Shown: positions 27,411 to 36,304, counted from the first letter of the stretch. The stretch is DNA of 64,000 bases from Larkinella humicola (GCF_008727875.1 NZ_VTWS01000004.1:657816-721815); one strand, 5' to 3'. Notes: a model not told the origin generated them from the sequence alone. Translations and numbers: made by a program.

Positions 27411-28391
27411 TCAGGGAGCAGCGGTCGGATGAAGAACGCCGGTGAGCTGGGCTTCGACCATCAGCCGGGCCACGTCCTCCATCTTGTGTTGGGCCTTCCA
27501 GCCAAAATGCCAGAAAGCTTTGGCCGGGTTCGCATTTCCTTCGGCCAGGTCGGTGGGCCGGAAAAACGAGGGGTCGATCTGCACGTGCTCCTCCCAATCG
27601 AGGTTGACCTGTTCGAAAACGATTCGAATGAAATCCTTCAGTTTCCGGGTGTGTCCGGTGGCAATCACGTAGTCGTCGGGCTGGGGTTTCTGCAGCATCA
27701 TCCACATGGCTTCCACATAATCCGGCGCCCAGCCCCAGTCACGGGCAATGTCGATGTTTCCCAGCGTTAGTTTCTCGTTGCTGCCCTGCGCAATCCGGCA
27801 GGCGGCTGCCACGATTTTCCGGGTGACAAACCGTTCGGGCCGCAGGGGCGACTCGTGGTTGAACAGAATCCCGGTGCTGGCATACAACTGGTAGGCTTCG
27901 CGGTAATTGGCAACCTGCCAGAAAGCCGCAGCTTTGGCCACGCCGTAGGGGCTGCGCGGGCGGAAAGGCGTCTCTTCGTCGGCGGCCAGGCGGCCCGTAT
28001 CACCGAACGACTCGCTCGAACCGGCGTTGTATAACCGGATCGGCAACTCACTAAACCGGATGGCTTCCAGCAAATTCAACGTTCCGATGCTGATGCTTTC
28101 GAGGGTCTCGACAGGTTGTTCGAACGACAGGCCCACCGAACTTTGCCCCGCCAGATTGTAGACCTCGTCGGGCCGGACTTTCAGCAACGTCTGCAAAACA
28201 CTGCGGAAGTCGTTGATGTTGACCGACACCAGCGACACCTGCGACCGGATGTTGAGCCGGGTCAGGTTACTGAACGACGACATCTGGGCATCGCGCGAAC
28301 CGCCATACACTTCATATCCTTTGGTCAGCAGTAAATGTGCCAGATACGCACCATCCTGTCCTGAAACCCCACAAATCAAAGCTTTTTTCAT
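27411..28391 (-). CDS. gmd: GDP-mannose 4,6-dehydratase
   Basis: Gmd converts GDP-mannose to GDP-4-keto-6-deoxymannose, the entry to GDP-fucose, GDP-rhamnose and related sugars. The 326-residue short-chain dehydratase has the Rossmann motif GVSGQDGAYL at 8-17, a catalytic Ser-Glu pair in GSSESFG, and the tyrosine-lysine pair in SPYGVAKAAAF. The family stretches HESPLRPERFVTRKI and ARDWGWAPDYVEAMW are also present, and the latter is characteristic of Gmd. No fucose synthase (fcl) is in the window, so the final sugar is unclear. Confidence 0.9.
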   Translation of the reverse strand: MKKALICGVSGQDGAYLAHLLLTKGYEVYGGSRDAQMSSFSNLTRLNIRSQVSLVSVNINDFRSVLQTLLKVRPDEVYNLAGQSSVGLSFEQPVETLESISIGTLNLLEAIRFSELPIRLYNAGSSESFGDTGRLAADEETPFRPRSPYGVAKAAAFWQVANYREAYQLYASTGILFNHESPLRPERFVTRKIVAAACRIAQGSNEKLTLGNIDIARDWGWAPDYVEAMWMMLQKPQPDDYVIATGHTRKLKDFIRIVFEQVNLDWEEHVQIDPSFFRPTDLAEGNANPAKAFWHFGWKAQHKMEDVARLMVEAQLTGVLHPTAAP

Positions 28392-28396
28392 ACGAG

Positions 28397-28472
28397 TTTT
28401 CAGTTTTCAGTTTTCAGTTTACGGTTGCTGACGCGTCCTGTAGTCGTATCATCAACAACCGTAAACTGAAAA
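28397..28472. repeat. Self-complementary word repeat upstream of gmd
   Basis: A perfect 17-bp inverted repeat pairs 28411-28427 with 28456-28472. The left side also carries TTTTCAG three times in a row. The same words (GTAAACTG, GAAAACCG) occur in the spacer after susC near 63740-63870. Confidence 0.75.
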
Positions 28473-28485
28473 CCGTACCCTATTT

Positions 28486-29598
28486 TTACACCTGGCGATT
28501 CATTTTTTCCAAAATCGTTTTTCCCAACGTCCAGCCCAAACCCACCACCGCACCAGCCACCAAACCGGCCAGAACCAGCAGTGTGCGCCGGGGGCCGTTG
28601 GGCCGAAGCGGTATGCGCGGTGGTTCCAGCATCTTGAAAACCGGCGTTTCTTCCTGCACCCGAATTTTGGCCTGTTCCAACTGCCGGGATAAATCATTGT
28701 AAACCGTTTGTGCCAACAAAAACTCGGCCTGGAGCCGCTGCTCCCCGATCCGCGCCAAACCGCTGTAAAGGCTCCGGTTCCGGTCGCGGTAACTTTCCAG
28801 GTCATATTCCGCCGTCTGGTACCGGCGCCGGGATTGCTCGACCTGCTGGGTCAGGAAACGCTCCTGATTTTTGACTTTCTGCGTCCGGTAGCTGGTGATG
28901 TAGTGGGTCAGGTATTCGAGAGAAAACCGGGCGACGGTGGCCGCCACCACCGGGTCGGGCATGATCACTTCGATGGTTACCACCCCCGTGCGCCGTTCGT
29001 AGGTGGTCGTAATCCGGCTGGTTAGCATGGCCGCCAGACCCTCCTGTTCGGGCGAGACCTGCAACGCTTTGCTGTAATTTTTAGGATCGGGCAAGGCCAC
29101 GGGAGCCGGTTTTGAGTCGTCGGCCGGGGTGTCGTCCGTGTTTCCGGTCAGTCGCTGAAAAGCCGTTTCCCGGCTGTGTCGTTTCAGGTAGTTCTGCAAC
29201 GGCAGCACGGTTTTGTAGTGTTTGGAATAAACCGGTTGCTTCAGAATCTGGAGGGCAAACGGAATGCTTTGGAGAACTTCCGGGTAGAGATCGGGCCGGA
29301 TGCCATCACCGGCGGCATTGTCCATGCTGATGCCGGCCAGCCCGGCCAGCGATCCGAGGTTTCCCATGCCGCCCGGACTCCCCGCCGACACTTCAGGCAT
29401 CACGGTAACCTCCGATTTATAGTCGTCCGGTTTGGAAAAACCGTAATACAACCCTGCCAGGGCACCCAGCACGGCAAAAGCCAGCACGGCCAGGCGGCTG
29501 CGCTGTAGAAATTTCCAGAGGTCACCGGGGCGGATCTGGATGAGATCATCGTCGTCCATTTCTGGCCCTGTTGATGGTTTGTGCGTTGTTACTGACAT
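28486..29598 (-). CDS. Wzz/GumC-type polysaccharide chain-length determinant
   Basis: This 370-residue inner-membrane protein regulates polymer chain length or export. It has an N-terminal membrane helix (about 33-53), a periplasmic region with long alpha-helical stretches (QVEQSRRRYQTAEYDLESYR), a conserved proline-rich segment EPPRIPLRPNGPRR before the second helix, and a C-terminal helix at about 343-360. There is no fused tyrosine kinase domain, unlike Wzc-type co-polymerases. It follows the Wza-like gene after 33 bases and precedes gmd. Confidence 0.88.
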   Translation of the reverse strand: MSVTTHKPSTGPEMDDDDLIQIRPGDLWKFLQRSRLAVLAFAVLGALAGLYYGFSKPDDYKSEVTVMPEVSAGSPGGMGNLGSLAGLAGISMDNAAGDGIRPDLYPEVLQSIPFALQILKQPVYSKHYKTVLPLQNYLKRHSRETAFQRLTGNTDDTPADDSKPAPVALPDPKNYSKALQVSPEQEGLAAMLTSRITTTYERRTGVVTIEVIMPDPVVAATVARFSLEYLTHYITSYRTQKVKNQERFLTQQVEQSRRRYQTAEYDLESYRDRNRSLYSGLARIGEQRLQAEFLLAQTVYNDLSRQLEQAKIRVQEETPVFKMLEPPRIPLRPNGPRRTLLVLAGLVAGAVVGLGWTLGKTILEKMNRQV

Positions 29599-29631
29599 GA
29601 AGCGACGTACTAAACGTGGCGCTAAAGATGG

Positions 29632-32052
29632 TTAAAATAACCGAACCAGGTTAATGATAACGGTGGTTAGGGTAATTGTCATTGTACCGAGCACGGAAAT
29701 CAGGCCAATTCGTTCGCCGGGGGTGAGTGGTCGCTGATCATTCAGGGGTTCAAACGGGACGATAACGCGTGATCCGGGTTCAATTTTGGGGTATTTCCTG
29801 AAAAACAAAAACCGCTTGGTCCGGTCTTTCAGGCCATTGGCATACACCACATACGTTCTTTTTTGCCGGGCATTGTCGGTATAGCCTCCGGCCTGCGTCA
29901 CGTAATCTTTAAAGCTGAATCCTTCCGTATAACTGATCGTTGACGGATTCAGAACGGCTCCCTGAATACTGACGGTTTCGGGCCGTTTCGGAATAATCAG
30001 CGAATCTCCAACTTCCAGCAGCAAATTACCCGAAACCCCCGGGTCTTCCAGAATCGCTCCCAGATCGGTTGCAATGGGGGTGCCGCGCCGGGAGAACCGG
30101 GCTCCCGGCAGAAAAGCCCCGGCTTTCAGGCCGCCCACCCGCCGAAGCACATCCGAAATCCGTTCGGAACGCGACTCGATGGCGTAATTCCCGGGGTGCA
30201 TCACTTCGCCAAATACCGCCACATTCTGCTGAAGTTCGTAGCGGGGCGACGTTCGGACGTACACTACATCAAAAGGCCTGAGGGGAAACCGCGCATCCGC
30301 CGGGAGTAGGTTCAGGTTGCGGTCAATCGAAAACTGAAAAACCTGAACGGTTTCGCCACCGGTCATTTTGGTCGTATCTTCCCGAATCCGCCGGGCAATC
30401 TCAATGCGGTTGGGGGTAGCGCCCTCCTGAAAACCGCCCGATAGCGCAATTAAATCGGTGACGGTCAGGTTGGTTACGTACGGAATGGTATCCGGCCGAT
30501 TCACCGCTCCCTCGATGCTGACGTAATACGGTTCGCGCAAATCGCGGACCGAGTAAATGTGCACGCTGTCCTGCCGCGCCAGCGGAATGTCTTCCGTTTC
30601 GTTCCGCATCAGCCGCCCCACATCGAACGGAATGGCCTCCAGATCGGTGTTTTCGCGTTCGCGGTACAAAACCGCCCGGTTCAGGAAAGCGTCTTTCCGC
30701 AGTCCTTCGGCCCGGCTGATGAGCGAACGGACGGTCGTGATTTCGTCGCCCAGCGCATAATCGCCCGGTCGCATGATGGCGCCCGACACCTGAACCCGGT
30801 TTTCGTACCGGTTCAGAATCTCACCAGTCGTGTATTTGTCGCCGGACTGCGGAATGAAGGTCGCAATCTGATCCTGTGTGATGGTTGAGATTCGCAGTTC
30901 GCGGGGCGTATTCCGGCGCAGGGTGATCGAAAAGGTGTAGGCCCGATCCGTAAAACCGCCCGCAAAACTCAGGACATTCTTGAGCGTTTCGCCGGATTTT
31001 ACTTCATAAATGGCCGGCCGTTTAACCTGCCCGACCATTTCAACGCGAACGCCGTAGTCATTAACCCGAATCACATCCTGATCCAGCAGCCGGATGTCGT
31101 CTTTTTTATCGGCCCGCAAAAGGTAGTCGTACAGGTCGATGGTCCGGACGACGCGGTTGTTGCGGATCACCTGAATATCGCGGAAAGAGCCGGTTTCGGG
31201 GTTTGGGCCGCCCGCCAGATACAGGGCGTTGAAAGCCGTTGAGAGCGACGAAAGCGTGTAGGTCCCGGGCATGACGACTTCGCCCACCATCGTGACACGG
31301 ATGCTGCGGATGTTACCGAGGGTTACGGAGGCATAGGTGCCGCTGTTGGGGCGGTTCAGGCCCTGAAAAGCCTGCCGGAGCCGCCCGACAATCCGCTGTT
31401 CGGCCTGTTCGATGGTGAGGCCGCTGACAAAAATGGGCGCCAGGTTCAGCATCCGCACCGAGCCTTCGGGACTAACGCGCAGCCGGAAACTTTCAGTGGA
31501 ATTGCCGTATATTTCCACTACCAGTTCATCGTCAGGGCCTACCACGTAATTCCGGGGGGTAGCAATCCGGAGGTTCGGCTCAAACGTAAGAGCCGTTCCC
31601 TGAAACAAAGCCGCGCCGAAAATATACGGTCGCCGGATGGTATCCCGGCGCAGCAGATTCAGGCTGTCGCCCAGTGCGTATGGTCGTTGCGAAAGCGTGC
31701 CCTGCTGCGCCCGGTTAATGAGTGTATCGACGGAAAACTGCCCGGTGCGGTTCGATTGCTGGCGTATTTTTGCCATGCGTTGCCGCATTTTGGCAATATC
31801 GGTCAGCGTATACCCCTGTGACATAGCCGCTTGCTCGATTTGCATTTCGGTGAGTCCGCTGCCCTGTGCCCGTTGATAAAATTCAATAATCTGCTCGTCG
31901 TTTAACTGATCGGCCCGCGAGGGTTGCTGGGCAAAACCGGCAGTGACAGCTATCAACAGGAAAAAGAAAGACAGCGCGGGCAGTTGTCGAAACAACAAAA
32001 ACGAGGAGTCACGGGGAGTTAACCAGTATGATTGTGTTCTGCTACGGTTCAT
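29632..32052 (-). CDS. Wza-like polysaccharide export protein with SLBB domains
   Basis: Outer-membrane polysaccharide export proteins form the channel for capsule or EPS. The 806-residue product has a cleavable-looking N-terminus (ITAVTAGFAQQPS near residue 40), a poly-export domain with NYVVGPDDELVVEIYG, and a series of soluble-ligand-binding beta-grasp (SLBB) repeats seen as VEMVGQVKRPAIYEV, VSGAIMRPGDYALG, VAVFGEVMHPGNYAI and SIQGAVLNPSTISY. A single C-terminal hydrophobic helix ends the protein. It is much longer than E. coli Wza (about 380 residues) because of extra SLBB repeats. It is the first gene of the minus-strand polysaccharide cluster. Confidence 0.9.
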   Translation of the reverse strand: MNRSRTQSYWLTPRDSSFLLFRQLPALSFFFLLIAVTAGFAQQPSRADQLNDEQIIEFYQRAQGSGLTEMQIEQAAMSQGYTLTDIAKMRQRMAKIRQQSNRTGQFSVDTLINRAQQGTLSQRPYALGDSLNLLRRDTIRRPYIFGAALFQGTALTFEPNLRIATPRNYVVGPDDELVVEIYGNSTESFRLRVSPEGSVRMLNLAPIFVSGLTIEQAEQRIVGRLRQAFQGLNRPNSGTYASVTLGNIRSIRVTMVGEVVMPGTYTLSSLSTAFNALYLAGGPNPETGSFRDIQVIRNNRVVRTIDLYDYLLRADKKDDIRLLDQDVIRVNDYGVRVEMVGQVKRPAIYEVKSGETLKNVLSFAGGFTDRAYTFSITLRRNTPRELRISTITQDQIATFIPQSGDKYTTGEILNRYENRVQVSGAIMRPGDYALGDEITTVRSLISRAEGLRKDAFLNRAVLYRERENTDLEAIPFDVGRLMRNETEDIPLARQDSVHIYSVRDLREPYYVSIEGAVNRPDTIPYVTNLTVTDLIALSGGFQEGATPNRIEIARRIREDTTKMTGGETVQVFQFSIDRNLNLLPADARFPLRPFDVVYVRTSPRYELQQNVAVFGEVMHPGNYAIESRSERISDVLRRVGGLKAGAFLPGARFSRRGTPIATDLGAILEDPGVSGNLLLEVGDSLIIPKRPETVSIQGAVLNPSTISYTEGFSFKDYVTQAGGYTDNARQKRTYVVYANGLKDRTKRFLFFRKYPKIEPGSRVIVPFEPLNDQRPLTPGERIGLISVLGTMTITLTTVIINLVRLF

Positions 32053-32074
32053 GCAGTGAAAAAAATCTGACCCA

Positions 32075-32082
32075 CAAAGTTA
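32075..32082 (-). promoter_or_regulatory. Possible -7 element of the polysaccharide cluster
   Basis: On the minus strand this reads TAACTTTG, a full match to TAnnTTTG. It lies 22 bases upstream of the wza-like start codon. No convincing -33 element was found at the normal spacing. Confidence 0.35.
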
Positions 32083-32208
32083 CGAATTGATTGATTCTCT
32101 GCCGCTTTTTATAGTCAATGGTCCAAAAGTGGCTTTTTAATGGAAAAAACCGCTATTTAGCCGAAGTGTTTTCCGAAATAATATCCGAACAAATAGAATA
32201 TATCCAAG

Positions 32209-32718
32209 ATGGCTCTGATAAAATCCGTTCGCGGCATTCATCCGAAAGCGGGCGAAGAATGCTGGTTTGCCGATAATGCAACGATCGTTGGGGAAGTCGT
32301 GATGGGGCGAAATTGCACCGTCTGGTTCAATGCCGTGGTGCGGGGCGATGTGAACTCGATCACAATGGGGGATTATTGCAACGTTCAGGATGGAGCGGTT
32401 ATACACTGCACCTACCAGAAATTCAGAACTACCATTGGCAGCTATGTTTCCATTGCCCACAACGCCATTGTCCACGGCTGCACGATTGAAGACCAGGTTC
32501 TGATCGGCATGGGAGCCATTGTGATGGACGGAGCCGTGATCGGAACCGGTTCCATTGTTGCCGCCGGGGCCATTGTGACCCAAAACACGGTCGTGCCGCC
32601 AGGCACAATTTATGCCGGTAATCCCGCCCGGTTTTTGAAAGCCGTTACACCCGAACTGGGCGAGGTTTTTATGCGAACGGCCAACAATTATGTGATGTAC
32701 GCCAAGTGGTATCAATAA
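32209..32718 (+). CDS. Gamma-carbonic anhydrase family protein (hexapeptide-repeat fold)
   Basis: The 169-residue product is a left-handed beta-helix protein of the YrdA/PaaY type. Repeated hexapeptides such as IGSYVSIAHNAIVHGC and VLIGMGAIVMDGAVIG are evident. The three histidines that bind metal in gamma-carbonic anhydrases appear as His66, His84 and His89, with the usual five-residue spacing of the last two. Actual CO2 hydration activity is uncertain for this subfamily. It is divergent from the wza-like gene. Confidence 0.9.
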   Translation: MALIKSVRGIHPKAGEECWFADNATIVGEVVMGRNCTVWFNAVVRGDVNSITMGDYCNVQDGAVIHCTYQKFRTTIGSYVSIAHNAIVHGCTIEDQVLIGMGAIVMDGAVIGTGSIVAAGAIVTQNTVVPPGTIYAGNPARFLKAVTPELGEVFMRTANNYVMYAKWYQ

Positions 32719-32744
32719 CTTGTAAAACTCCTTTCTAAAAAATA

Positions 32745-32775
32745 TTGCATCGCATTGGTTGAGGTCGTATATTTG
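32745..32775 (+). promoter_or_regulatory. Candidate promoter of the Fur-family gene
   Basis: TATATTTG at 32768-32775 matches TAnnTTTG, and TTG at 32745-32747 is 20 bases upstream, the usual -33 spacing. The predicted leader to the ATG at 32878 would be about 95 bases long. Confidence 0.55.
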
Positions 32776-32779
32776 TTTG

Positions 32780-32798
32780 AAATTAGTCTAAATAATTT
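32780..32798 (+). promoter_or_regulatory. Inverted repeat at the Fur-family transcription start (possible operator)
   Basis: AAATTA (32780-32785) and TAATTT (32793-32798) form an inverted repeat with a 7-base centre, just downstream of the -7 element. Fur-family regulators often bind AT-rich inverted repeats at their own promoters, so this is a candidate autoregulatory site. This is inference. Confidence 0.35.
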
Positions 32799-32877
32799 TA
32801 GGGATTTTTTTGTTGACCAGCGGCCGGTTTTTACGCCCTCTGCCTGGGGATTTAGAAGCCGTCTCGGCCTTATTTTT

Positions 32878-33378
32878 ATGGCGAACCTAACTCCATTGAT
32901 TACGACAGCCCGAACAAAACTGGAAGAATATTTACTCATGAAAGGGCTGCGCCGGTCGTCGGAACGGTTTGCCATTCTGGAAGAGGTGTATTCGCGCAAT
33001 GACCATTTCGACGCCGAGGAATTGTATCAGGCGATGAAGGAACGATCATTTGCCGTTAGCCGGGCCACGGTATACAACACGCTGGACGTGCTGGTGGATT
33101 GCGGGCTGGTGAGCCGACACCAGTTTGGCGATGAGGATAATACGAAAAGCCGGTTTGAAAAATCACTCGGACGGCAGCAACATGCGCACCTGATTTGTGT
33201 CAACTGCCACCGCGTTATGGAGTTTTGTGATCCGCGTTTGCAACTGATCAAAACCACGGTCGGCAATACGCTGCAATTTCACGTCGAATCACATTCCCTG
33301 GTTTTTTACGGCGAATGTGCGGACGAAGCCTGCGTGGCGCGGACGAAAGCCGCAGCAGCCAATGCCAACATAAACTAG
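32878..33378 (+). CDS. Fur family metal-responsive transcriptional regulator
   Basis: The ATG at 32878 gives 166 residues, the normal Fur/PerR/Zur length; the frame extends upstream to 32755, but that part overlaps the promoter. An N-terminal winged helix covers about 10-90, with the recognition helix SRATVYNTLDVLVDCGLV. The structural zinc ligands are visible as Cys107/Cys110 (ICVNC) and Cys147/Cys152 (ECADEAC). The motif HAHLICVNC and later HVESHSLVFYGEC fit the regulatory metal site. Whether it senses iron, zinc or peroxide cannot be told. Confidence 0.92.
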   Translation: MANLTPLITTARTKLEEYLLMKGLRRSSERFAILEEVYSRNDHFDAEELYQAMKERSFAVSRATVYNTLDVLVDCGLVSRHQFGDEDNTKSRFEKSLGRQQHAHLICVNCHRVMEFCDPRLQLIKTTVGNTLQFHVESHSLVFYGECADEACVARTKAAAANANIN

Positions 33379-33396
33379 CGGAACCGCCTGATTGGA

Positions 33397-34053
33397 TTAT
33401 TCGCTGACGGTTTCTTTTTCCTGCTTCATTTCTTTCCGGGCGTTGAGGTAGCCCCGAATGACCGTGAAAGTGGTAACGGCCAGGAAGAAAATGATGATGT
33501 AGTGGACGTAATCGACGATCCAGGGGAATTTTTCGCCAAAATAATACCCGCCCCCCACCAGCGAGACCACCCAGATGGCTCCCCCGATAACGTTGTAAAG
33601 CATAAAATACCGCATATCCATCCGAATCAATCCGGAGAGAATGGGCGCAAACGTGCGGACAATGGGCAGAAACCGGGCCACAATCAGCGTTCGGCTGCCG
33701 TATTTCAGGAAATATTCGCGGGTGGTTTCAATGTATTTTTTCTTGAAAAACAACGAATCCGGGCGGTTTTGCAGCCGCTCACCGAAATACCGCCCCGTGA
33801 GATACCCTACCAGCGACCCCACCACCGCGGCCCCGAAAATGCAGAGCAGCAACAGCCACAGGGGAACGGCCAGAATTTTGGTGCCGGCAAAAACGCCCGA
33901 CAGAAACAGCAAGTAATCGCCCGGCAGGAAAAAACCGAAAAAGACACCGTTTTCGATGAAGATAATCAGGGTGATCAATACCAGCCCGCCCGTCCGAATG
34001 ATTTCCTCGGAATTGAGTAAGTATTGGAAAAATTCGGCGATCTGGTTCATCAT
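33397..34053 (-). CDS. DedA family membrane protein
   Basis: DedA/VTT-domain proteins are inner-membrane proteins now linked to lipid scrambling and undecaprenyl-phosphate recycling. The 218-residue product has the conserved acidic entry FIENGVFFGFFLPGD near residue 32, GRYFGERL, and the ARFLPIVRTFAPILSG stretch with its conserved arginines. About four to five membrane segments are visible, and the C-terminus is charged. It is convergent with the Fur-family gene, only 18 bases apart, and lies downstream of the ABC-F gene. Confidence 0.93.
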   Translation of the reverse strand: MMNQIAEFFQYLLNSEEIIRTGGLVLITLIIFIENGVFFGFFLPGDYLLFLSGVFAGTKILAVPLWLLLLCIFGAAVVGSLVGYLTGRYFGERLQNRPDSLFFKKKYIETTREYFLKYGSRTLIVARFLPIVRTFAPILSGLIRMDMRYFMLYNVIGGAIWVVSLVGGGYYFGEKFPWIVDYVHYIIIFFLAVTTFTVIRGYLNARKEMKQEKETVSE

Positions 34054-34062
34054 TGAAATGAG

Positions 34063-34162
34063 TGAATGAGTGAATGAGCGAATGAGTGAATAGATCGAAG
34101 ATCACGCTTTGAACTAACGGCACTGCGTCAGCTATTCACTCAATCACTCACTCGCTCATTCA
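34063..34162. repeat. Self-complementary word repeat between ABC-F and dedA genes
   Basis: Arms of 31 bp at 34063-34093 and 34132-34162 are complementary with four mismatches. The left arm is iterated TGAATGAG-type words and the right arm is their complement. It lies between two minus-strand genes. Confidence 0.8.
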
Positions 34163-34165
34163 CAA

Positions 34166-36049
34166 TTAAATATAGTCCGCCAACTCAAGCCAGCGGTCGG
34201 ATTTTAGGGAAATTTCCTGTTCGATTTGCTCAATTTGCCGGGCCCAGGACGTCAGCTCTTCGTGACTCTCGGAACCGGTATTCAGTTGATCCAATAAACC
34301 GCTTTTTCGTTGTTCCAGTTCCTCAATTTCTTTTTCTAACGTTTCATATTCCCGCTGCTCCTTGAAAGACAGTTTTCGCTTGGTTTCCGGCACCGGCGCA
34401 ACGGGTTTACTTTCTGGAACTGAGACGGTTGGTGCAGCCTTTGGCTTGTCGGCGGTTTTGCGATCGGCGGGCTGACTGGCTTTCCGTTCGCGGTAATCGG
34501 TGTAATTCCCCGGAAAGTCGCTGATTTTACCGTTGCCTTCAAAAATAAAGGCGTGATCGATCAGCCGATCCATGAAATAACGGTCGTGGGATACGAGCAG
34601 TATGCAGCCGGGAAAATTCAGCAGAAATTCTTCCAGCACGTTGAGCGTCGTAATGTCCAGGTCGTTGGTCGGTTCATCCAGAATCAGGAAGTTGGGATTT
34701 TGCACCAGCACCAGCAACAACTGCAACCGCCGTTTTTCACCGCCCGACAGTTTGTGGACGTAATCGTACTGCTTGTTGCGGTCGAACAGGAAATGCTGCA
34801 AAAATTGCGAAGCCGTCACGGTTTCGCCGGTTCCGAGTTTCATCACTTCGGCCACATCCTGCACCACGTCGATCACCCGCTGGTTATCGGGCAGCACCAG
34901 ATCCGATTGCGTATAATAGCCAATTTTGACGGTTCCGCCGGTGCTGATGATGCCCGAATCGGGGCGCAGTTCGCCCGTAATCATGTTCAGGAGGGTGGTT
35001 TTGCCCATCCCGTTTTTCCCGATGATGCCGATGCGGTCGTTCCGCCGGAAGGTGTACGTAAAATGGTCGAGCAGCACCTTTTCGCCAAAGCGTTTGCTGA
35101 CGTTTTCCATTTCAATGATTTTGCTGCCCAGCCGCGCCGTACGAATGTTCAGCTCCAGTTGGTCGTTGCCCAGTTTGGTGTGCGCTTTGGCGTTCACCTC
35201 ATCGAACGCATCGACCCGGTATTGCGCTTTGGTGCCGCGGGCTTTGGGTTGCCGGCGCATCCAGTCCAGTTCGCGCCGGAAAAGGTTTTTCGCCTTGTCT
35301 ACCTCAGCCGCCAGGATGGCCTGCCGCTCCGCTTTCTTTTCCAGGTAATAGGCGTAATTGCCTTTGTAGCTGAACAGCGTTTGCTGGTCGAGCTCGACAA
35401 TCTGGTTGCACACCCGGTCCAGAAAATACCGGTCGTGCGACACCAGCAGGAGGGTGGAATTGTTGGTCGACAAGAAGTTTTCCAGCCACTCGATGGTTTC
35501 CAGATCGAGGTGGTTGGTTGGTTCATCCATGATCAGCAAATCCGGGGCTTCGATCAGCACCTGCGCCATCGCCACCCGTTTACGTTGCCCACCCGAGAGT
35601 GTGGAGACCTGCTGGGTGACATCGTGAATGCCCAATTGCCCCAGAATCTGCTTCAACTGCGTTTCATAATCCCAGGCCTGAAGCGTGTCCATTTGCTGCA
35701 TGGCCCGGTCGAGCGCGTCGTGATTTTCGGACAGCAGGGCTTTTTCATACTGCTCAATCGCGAGCAAAGCCGGATTGTCGCCGGTTAAAACGACTTCCAT
35801 CACGGTCAGATTATCATCCAGTTGGGGCTGTTGTTCCAGAAAACCGACGGTGATGTCTTTCCGGATGCTGACCAGCCCTTCGTCGGAAGGCATCAGCCCG
35901 GCCAGAATGGATAATAAGGTAGATTTGCCCGTACCGTTGGCACCAACGATGGCGACTTTATCCCCCCGGCTCATTCCGAACGTTACGTTACGGAATAACC
36001 ATTTGTCGCCGAAGGATTTGGAGAGATTTTCTGCTGATAGATAATTCAT
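34166..36049 (-). CDS. ABC-F family ATPase with C-terminal coiled coil
   Basis: ABC-F proteins are soluble twin-ATPases that act on ribosomes (EttA/Uup type). The ATG at 36049 gives 627 residues; a TTG three codons upstream is not preferred. Two nucleotide-binding domains are seen: Walker A GANGTGKST and signature LSGGQRKR in the first, and GKNGMGKTT and LSGGEKRR in the second. Both are followed by a DEPTNHLD- or DEPTNDLD-type Walker B. A linker lies between them, and a coiled-coil tail (EYETLEKEIEELEQRKSG) ends the protein, as in Uup-like members. No membrane segment is present. Confidence 0.93.
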   Translation of the reverse strand: MNYLSAENLSKSFGDKWLFRNVTFGMSRGDKVAIVGANGTGKSTLLSILAGLMPSDEGLVSIRKDITVGFLEQQPQLDDNLTVMEVVLTGDNPALLAIEQYEKALLSENHDALDRAMQQMDTLQAWDYETQLKQILGQLGIHDVTQQVSTLSGGQRKRVAMAQVLIEAPDLLIMDEPTNHLDLETIEWLENFLSTNNSTLLLVSHDRYFLDRVCNQIVELDQQTLFSYKGNYAYYLEKKAERQAILAAEVDKAKNLFRRELDWMRRQPKARGTKAQYRVDAFDEVNAKAHTKLGNDQLELNIRTARLGSKIIEMENVSKRFGEKVLLDHFTYTFRRNDRIGIIGKNGMGKTTLLNMITGELRPDSGIISTGGTVKIGYYTQSDLVLPDNQRVIDVVQDVAEVMKLGTGETVTASQFLQHFLFDRNKQYDYVHKLSGGEKRRLQLLLVLVQNPNFLILDEPTNDLDITTLNVLEEFLLNFPGCILLVSHDRYFMDRLIDHAFIFEGNGKISDFPGNYTDYRERKASQPADRKTADKPKAAPTVSVPESKPVAPVPETKRKLSFKEQREYETLEKEIEELEQRKSGLLDQLNTGSESHEELTSWARQIEQIEQEISLKSDRWLELADYI

Positions 36050-36102
36050 TGTCCGCAAAGATACGCATCCTGAACCGGATCGCCGAAGTAAACTACGCGA
36101 TG

Positions 36103-36184
36103 GGAACGCGGATTGAACGGATCAAAACGGATTTGCACAGATAAAATCCGTTTTGATCCGTTCAATCCGCTGCATCCGTGTTCC
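36103..36184. repeat. Long palindrome between divergent genes
   Basis: A perfect 27-bp inverted repeat pairs 36108-36134 with 36144-36170, around a 9-base centre. Beyond it, GGAACG on the left pairs partly with TGTTCC on the right (36179-36184), with an 8-base bulge. The words are ACGGAT and ATCCGT, repeated. It lies in the spacer between the divergent ABC-F and FGE-like genes. Confidence 0.9.
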
Positions 36185-36227
36185 TATCTCGTTTGATGAT
36201 TGCATCAGACAAGCCGCTGTATGGTAG

Positions 36228-36261
36228 AATTTCCGGTCTAAAAGTGGTAAATTTCCGGTCT
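36228..36261 (+). promoter_or_regulatory. Direct repeat upstream of the FGE-like gene
   Basis: AATTTCCGGTCT occurs at 36228-36239 and again at 36250-36261. The copies are 22 bases apart, about two helical turns. This spacing fits a regulator binding twice on the same face upstream of the gene at 36305. Confidence 0.4.
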
Positions 36262-36304
36262 GGTTTTCTTTATACATTTTAGAGCTTAATTCATTACCCC
36301 ATTC

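Noticed and set aside
34553..35788. 411-residue open frame on the plus strand
   Set aside because: It is antisense to the ABC-F gene and has no recognisable motif.
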